Assembly: GCA_905236195.1 (NCBI GenBank)
Contig: CAJOOX010000019.1
Location: forward strand, 1-9,961
DNA length: 9,961 nt
Source of the DNA: an uncultured Bacteroidales bacterium
Lineage (GTDB): Bacteria; Bacteroidota; Bacteroidia; Bacteroidales; UBA3663
Direction of reading: 5' to 3'
The stretch's first letter is position 1; each line of letters starts with the position of its first letter. A program made the position numbers and the translations under genes. Shown here piece after piece: positions 6,723 to 9,961 of this stretch. Under the pieces are notes generated by a model. It was not told the origin of the DNA. It worked only from the letters and a program-made list of their open reading frames with translations, and made no database searches.

Positions 6723-8266
6723 TATTTAGCGTAGCTGACAGCGCGAGTTTCGCGAATAACGGTAATCTTGACCTGTCCGGGATAGGTCATTTCCTTCTGG
6801 ATCTTGGTAGCTATCTCGGTGGAAAGTTTCTCGGCAGCGGCATCGTCCACCTTGTCGGCACCGACGATGACGCGGAGTTCACGGCCGGCCTGGATAGCGT
6901 AGGTCTTGACCACACCGGGATAGCTCTGTCCGAGTTTTTCGAGATCGTTGAGACGCTTGATATAGGCCTCAACAATTTCGCGGCGTGCACCGGGACGTGC
7001 ACCAGAAATCGCATCGCAGATCTGAACGATAGGAGCGATGAGCGTGTTCATCTCGCACTCGTCGTGGTGGGCGGCAATAGCGTTGCAAATGTCCGGCTTC
7101 TCCTTGTACTCTTCGGCGAGTTTGGCACCCAACAGAGCGTGTGGCAATTCTGGTTCGTCATCCGGCACCTTGCCGATGTCGTGGAGCAACCCGGCACGTC
7201 TGGCTTTTTTGACGTTGAGCCCCAGCTCGGCAGCCATGATGGCGCAGAGGTTGGCTGTTTCGCGGGCGTGCTGCAGAAGATTCTGACCATAGGACGAGCG
7301 GTATTTCATTTTGCCGATCATGCGAATGAGTTCGGGATGCAGGCCGTGCACGCCCATGTCGATGGCTGTGCGTTTGCCGGTCTCGATGATTTCCTCTTCG
7401 AGCTGTTTGCGTACCTTGGCTACGACTTCCTCGATACGGGCAGGGTGAATGCGGCCGTCGAGCACCAGCTGGTGGAGCGCCAGGCGGGCTACTTCGCGAC
7501 GTACGGGATCGAAACAGGAAAGAACGATGGCTTCAGGCGTATCGTCGACGATGATTTCCACGCCGGTAGCGGCCTCAAGAGCTCGGATGTTGCGGCCTTC
7601 GCGGCCAATGATGCGGCCCTTCACTTCATCGTTGTCGATGTGAAATACTGTGACAGCATTCTCGACAGCGGTTTCCGAAGCGACGCGCTGGATGGTCTTG
7701 ATGACGATGGCCTTGGCTTCTTTGTTGGCAGTGAGACGAGCCTCGTCCATAATTTCGTTGATGTAGCTGGCGGCCTCGGTCTTGGCTTCGTCCTTCAGCC
7801 CTTCGATCAGTTTTGCTTTAGCGTCCTCGGCACTTAAGCCGGCAATCTGTTCGAGTACCTGTCGGCCTTCCTGCTGCAGTTTTTCGGCTTCCTGACGGCT
7901 CTGCTCTACGATTTCGAGCTGTTTGCCCAAGTTTTCGCGCTGACGGTCGTTGTCGGCAATGCGGCGATCGAGTTCGGTCTGTTTTTGCTGCATCATCTGC
8001 TGTTGCTGACGGATGCGCTGTTCGTTCTGCTGAATCTTCTGATTGCGCTGTGACGCCTGACGGTCGAAATCGGCCTGCATCTTGGAGATGTGTTCCTTCG
8101 CTTCCAGGAGTCGCTGTTCTTTGAGTACGTTGGCAGATTTCTTTGCTTCATCGAGGGTATTGTTGTAGGTTTTGCCCAATACCCAGTTCCAGATGGCAAA
8201 CACCACAGCTCCTCCTACGAGGATTCCTGCGATGCCTGCTATCACTATCCATGTTATATTAATCAT
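6722..8266 (-). CDS. rny: Ribonuclease Y
   Basis: This 514-residue membrane-anchored endoribonuclease starts mRNA decay and maturation in bacteria that use it. The domain order is the standard one: an N-terminal membrane helix (about 4-29), a long charged and Gln-rich coiled coil (about 35-180, with a Gln/Met run at 87-96), a KH RNA-binding domain with GRIIGREGRNIRAL (217-230), and an HD domain. HD catalytic elements are visible: H333 in NLLQHARE, H362-D363 in LLHDIGK, H400-H401, and D418 in QICDAISGARPG. The length is close to the 520 residues of the B. subtilis enzyme and nothing is missing, so the enzyme should be active. It starts 93 bp after zapA and overlaps ricT by 1 nt. No convincing TAnnTTTG box was found in the 93-bp gap, so transcription probably comes from the promoter at 9033. 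Confidence 0.97.
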   Translation of the reverse strand: MINITWIVIAGIAGILVGGAVVFAIWNWVLGKTYNNTLDEAKKSANVLKEQRLLEAKEHISKMQADFDRQASQRNQKIQQNEQRIRQQQQMMQQKQTELDRRIADNDRQRENLGKQLEIVEQSRQEAEKLQQEGRQVLEQIAGLSAEDAKAKLIEGLKDEAKTEAASYINEIMDEARLTANKEAKAIVIKTIQRVASETAVENAVTVFHIDNDEVKGRIIGREGRNIRALEAATGVEIIVDDTPEAIVLSCFDPVRREVARLALHQLVLDGRIHPARIEEVVAKVRKQLEEEIIETGKRTAIDMGVHGLHPELIRMIGKMKYRSSYGQNLLQHARETANLCAIMAAELGLNVKKARRAGLLHDIGKVPDDEPELPHALLGAKLAEEYKEKPDICNAIAAHHDECEMNTLIAPIVQICDAISGARPGARREIVEAYIKRLNDLEKLGQSYPGVVKTYAIQAGRELRVIVGADKVDDAAAEKLSTEIATKIQKEMTYPGQVKITVIRETRAVSYAK

Positions 8267-8359
8267 GTAGTGTTGAAAAATTGTAAAGGTTTATGTAAAA
8301 AAATAGGGGTTGCGGAAGAAGATTCAGGCTGGAAGAAGGTATCTGTGTGAATGGTGGAA

Positions 8360-8653
8360 TCAATGGAGGAAAGCATCAAGTTCGCCAATGATGCTGTCAA
8401 GTTCGCTGCCGGCAGCTTCAGCATTACTGTTCTCGTTGAGCTCGACGTAGCGTTTGGCTACATCAATGGCTGCCATTGACAGGAAGAAATCGCTCTTCAG
8501 ATTGGAACCGCGATACTTGCGGGAGTAGGTCTCAAAGCGTTCGCGAAGCATACGGGCCGCTTCACGGGTGACATGCTCCTCGTCCGGATGGACATAGAGG
8601 GGCATATCGGGGCCACCCACGGAGACACGGATGCGAACAGTATCGTCGGCCAT
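8360..8653 (-). CDS. zapA: Cell division protein ZapA
   Basis: This 97-residue cytoplasmic protein should stabilise FtsZ filaments at midcell. The N-terminal beta part (VRIRVSVGGPDMPLYVHPDEE, in pieces: VRIRVSVGG and MPLYVHPDEE) and the helix starting at HVTREAARMLRERF match the ZapA globular head. A longer helix from about residue 50 (SDFFLSMAAIDVAKRYVEL) would form the coiled-coil dimer stalk. The length is normal for the family. It lies 36 bp after the coiled-coil gene and 93 bp before rny in the same direction. Confidence 0.88.
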   Translation of the reverse strand: MADDTVRIRVSVGGPDMPLYVHPDEEHVTREAARMLRERFETYSRKYRGSNLKSDFFLSMAAIDVAKRYVELNENSNAEAAGSELDSIIGELDAFLH

Positions 8654-8689
8654 TGTCGAGTTGTTATTGCTTTAATAGATTACAGAGGC

Positions 8690-8992
8690 TCAGCTACGTT
8701 GTTCCAGCTTAGCGATGCAATCATCAACCAAATTCACCATTTCAAGATACTGCCTCCTGAGAGCGTCAATGTCGGCATTGCTGCCGTTCATCAAAGTCGC
8801 ACTCGCCTGCAGACTCTTGTATTTTTCGAGGAGTTCTTTGTTTTCGGCCTCAAGTTCGCTGACCTTTTCTTTTGCCTGACCGAGCTGTCGGTCAAGTTCA
8901 TTGGCGTGGGTTTCAGCCTGCAGGCAGCGTTGCTGAAGCTTTGCAATCAAAATGCGCAAATCTTTGAGTTTGTTTTTGAAATCTACACTCAT
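8690..8992 (-). CDS. Small coiled-coil protein, possible ZapA partner
   Basis: This 100-residue protein has no family I can name with certainty. Residues about 5-63 form a continuous heptad-rich coil (for example LDRQLGQAKEKVSELEAENK). A short break with ASATLMNGSNADID (about 63-75) follows, then a second helix ending in CIAKLEQRS. It has no signal peptide or membrane segment, so it is probably cytoplasmic. Size, coiled-coil character and position directly before zapA suggest a divisome role like that of ZapB, but this is inference from context. The ATG at 8992 lies about 27 bases after the predicted transcription start, which supports it as the real start and as the first gene of the unit. 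Confidence 0.75.
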   Translation of the reverse strand: MSVDFKNKLKDLRILIAKLQQRCLQAETHANELDRQLGQAKEKVSELEAENKELLEKYKSLQASATLMNGSNADIDALRRQYLEMVNLVDDCIAKLEQRS

Positions 8993-9025
8993 TGCAAATG
9001 CATTAACTCATCAAAAAAATCTGAA

Positions 9026-9033
9026 CAAAGATA
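9026..9033 (-). promoter_or_regulatory. Bacteroidetes -7 promoter box for the zapA-rny-ricT-gldH unit
   Basis: The minus strand reads TATCTTTG, an exact match to the Bacteroidetes -7 consensus TAnnTTTG. Transcription would start near 9019-9021, about 27 bases before the ATG of the coiled-coil gene at 8992. No clear TTG is found at the -33 position, so strength is uncertain. No comparable box is obvious before the downstream genes, suggesting it drives the whole unit. Confidence 0.6.
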
Positions 9034-9085
9034 ACACAAATTTTTCAGAATCCGGTACTTTTGTGATATTTTTTTTATTTTTAGA

Positions 9086-9123
9086 CGCATTTTTAAGTAT
9101 TTAAGCATGAAAATGCGCATTTT
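9086..9123. other. Nested inverted repeats after the DUF3109 gene
   Basis: CGCATTTT (9086-9093) is perfectly complementary to AAAATGCG (9110-9117), with a 16-base A/T-rich loop. The right arm is also part of a perfect 14-bp palindrome, AAAATGCGCATTTT (9110-9123). The two pairings are mutually exclusive in RNA. They lie 8 bp after the DUF3109 stop and upstream of the promoter at 9033. This may be a terminator for DUF3109, but the minus strand after it is A-rich, not T-rich; a protein-binding palindrome is also possible. Confidence 0.4.
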
Positions 9124-9130
9124 TTGCCCT

Positions 9131-9715
9131 TTAAAAATGCATTTCTTTCCATGCTTCGGCAGCATTTTCAAGTTGCGAATACCAGTCTTCACCAAACTTG
9201 CGTACCAGAGACGAACGCAGACACTGATAAAGTTTTATGTTGAGTTTTCTTCCCAATTTGTGGGCGCAGCCGCACATTTTGTCCTGGCGGTCATAATTGA
9301 CGGTTGTGTAGTCACCAATACGTTTGAGGCGTATGGGGTAGAGATGGCACGAAACAGGCTTCATCCAATCGAATCGTCCCTCGCGCCAAGCTTTCTCAAT
9401 GGCGCAGTAGCACATGCCGCTCGGAGCCCATGTGCAAAACACGCAGTCGCGGTCCTCGACTACGGAGGTAACCCAGTCACCGGCTTTGTCCTTGAAATAG
9501 GCACCCTGGCTATGTATCACTTCTTGGGCGCGGGGTGTGAGTTCGTCCCAGACAATGGGAACGGCTTTGTCGAGAAGAGCCAGTTCTTCTGTTTCCAATG
9601 GTGCTCCGCTCTCCCCTTCCGAGAAACAGCAAGCACCCTTGCACTGTTCGAGGTCGCAACAAAAGGCTTCGTCGAGCAGGTCTTCACTAACCAATGTATC
9701 GTTGATATGTATCAA
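9131..9715 (-). CDS. DUF3109 cysteine-rich protein, likely TTG start
   Basis: This 194-residue protein matches the DUF3109 family (YkgJ-like, presumed metal or iron-sulfur binding, function unknown). Cysteine clusters are CCDLEQCKGACC (19-30), CVFCTW (91-96), MCYC (101-104), SCHLYPIR (122-129) and MCGCAHKLG (147-155), plus C165, enough for at least one metal centre. The open frame extends to an ATG at 9907 and another at 9778, but the best promoter (TATCTTTG, 9766-9759) lies downstream of both. A start at TTG 9715 gives MIHINDTLVSEDLL, the usual family N-terminus as I recall it, after a leader of about 37 bases. The extra upstream residues have no family resemblance and would also overlap the divergent gene. 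It appears to be a single-gene unit. Confidence 0.85.
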   Translation of the reverse strand: MIHINDTLVSEDLLDEAFCCDLEQCKGACCFSEGESGAPLETEELALLDKAVPIVWDELTPRAQEVIHSQGAYFKDKAGDWVTSVVEDRDCVFCTWAPSGMCYCAIEKAWREGRFDWMKPVSCHLYPIRLKRIGDYTTVNYDRQDKMCGCAHKLGRKLNIKLYQCLRSSLVRKFGEDWYSQLENAAEAWKEMHF

Positions 9716-9758
9716 AGTTATAGGATGTTTAATCTGTAAAAGTATGTATTTTCGGGGA

Positions 9759-9786
9759 CAAAGATAGTGCTTTTTCATCAAACTCG
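9759..9786 (-). promoter_or_regulatory. Promoter of the DUF3109 gene
   Basis: On the minus strand TATCTTTG (9766-9759) is an exact -7 box, and a TTG at about 9789-9787 lies 20 bases upstream of it, the normal -33 spacing for the Bacteroidetes primary sigma factor. The predicted start of transcription is near 9752, which rules out translation from the ATGs at 9778 and 9907 for this transcript. Confidence 0.65.
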
Positions 9787-9829
9787 CAACTTTTTTGCAT
9801 AAAATACCATCTATGTCGCAGATTTTATG

Positions 9830-9837
9830 TATATTTG
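9830..9837 (+). promoter_or_regulatory. Promoter -7 box for the divergent hydrolase gene
   Basis: The plus strand reads TATATTTG followed by C, an exact -7 consensus match. Transcription would begin near 9844, about 19 bases before the ATG at 9863. The expected -33 TTG is not present at 19-21 bases spacing. It lies back to back with the DUF3109 promoter. Confidence 0.55.
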
Positions 9838-9862
9838 CACCCGTTAAAACGAGAAATGCAGG

Positions 9863-9961
9863 ATGCAAAGAGCTGTATTCGATCTTCCGACGGACGTGCA
9901 TACCCATCGTCTGGGAAACTCGGACGCAATTTATAATGCCTCCCCCAAAGAGGCATTGGAG
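9863..9961 (+). CDS. N-terminus of probable TatD-like metal-dependent hydrolase (partial)
   Basis: The frame is open from ATG 9863 to the window end, 33 codons. It contains DVHTHRLG with His13 and His15, the HxH pair that binds the first metal in TatD and related amidohydrolase-fold enzymes, very near the N-terminus as expected. The following SDAIYNASPKEALE resembles the start of Bacteroidetes TatD-like proteins, where a short HTHR motif precedes an I(Y/I)N strand. TatD enzymes are metal-dependent nucleases or hydrolases. An overlapping ATG at 9856 in another frame ends after 26 codons. The rest of the gene is outside the window, so the family call rests on the HxH motif and promoter placement only. 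A PHP-type phosphoesterase, which also starts with an HTH motif, is an alternative. Confidence 0.6.
   Translation, partial: MQRAVFDLPTDVHTHRLGNSDAIYNASPKEALE

Noticed and set aside
7064..7837. Plus-strand open frame of 257 codons opposite rny
   Set aside because: It mirrors the KH and HD coding region of RNase Y, with no start signal or family resemblance.
8267..8359. 6S RNA or another small RNA between zapA and rny, by analogy with zapA-ssrS in E. coli
   Set aside because: The gap is only 93 bp, too short for 6S RNA, and no long-stem structure was found in it.
8989..9195. Minus-strand 68-codon frame between DUF3109 and the coiled-coil gene
   Set aside because: Its Lys/Ile/Leu-rich translation comes from A/T-rich intergenic DNA, and it spans both the inverted repeats and the TATCTTTG promoter box.
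9856..9936. Short plus-strand frame from ATG 9856
   Set aside because: It stops after 26 codons and overlaps the frame carrying the HTH metal-binding motif, which is the better gene candidate.

Overview
The window looks like chromosomal DNA of a Bacteroidales bacterium, possibly a Muribaculaceae-like gut lineage (the family is inferred from overall impression, not proven). The reasons are a GldH lipoprotein, a Bacteroidetes-type RicT with an N-terminal extension, a lipoprotein MacA, and promoters of the Bacteroidetes -7 type (TAnnTTTG) instead of sigma70 -10 boxes. Nearly all genes lie on the minus strand. No rRNA, tRNA, CRISPR array or insertion sequence was recognised.

Read along the minus strand from the right, a short promoter region at about 9716-9862 separates two divergent genes. 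On the plus strand is the first third of a percent-scale fragment, 33 codons, of a probable TatD-like metal hydrolase that runs off the window end. On the minus strand is a cysteine-rich DUF3109 protein whose likely start is a TTG codon at 9715. Next comes a probable five-gene transcription unit: a 100-residue coiled-coil protein, zapA (divisome), rny (RNase Y), ricT (RNase Y partner) and gldH (lipoprotein). A TATCTTTG promoter box lies just before its first gene. The last three genes are tightly packed: rny/ricT overlap by 1 nt and ricT/gldH by 4 nt.

After a 130-bp gap with a hairpin comes a second minus-strand unit for a MacAB-TolC type tripartite efflux pump, in the order outer-membrane channel, lipoprotein adaptor, ABC ATPase, FtsX-type permease. 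MacB is split into two polypeptides here. Two spacers in this operon, before the adaptor and before the permease, are built almost entirely of degenerate 8-bp tandem units with unrelated consensus sequences. This is the oddest sequence pattern in the window.

The left 165 bp hold a strong hairpin and a GA/CT-rich inverted repeat but no gene that can be called with confidence. The most noteworthy biology is the physical and probably translational coupling of RNase Y to RicT, its partner in the Firmicutes Y-complex, inside an operon that also carries ZapA and GldH.
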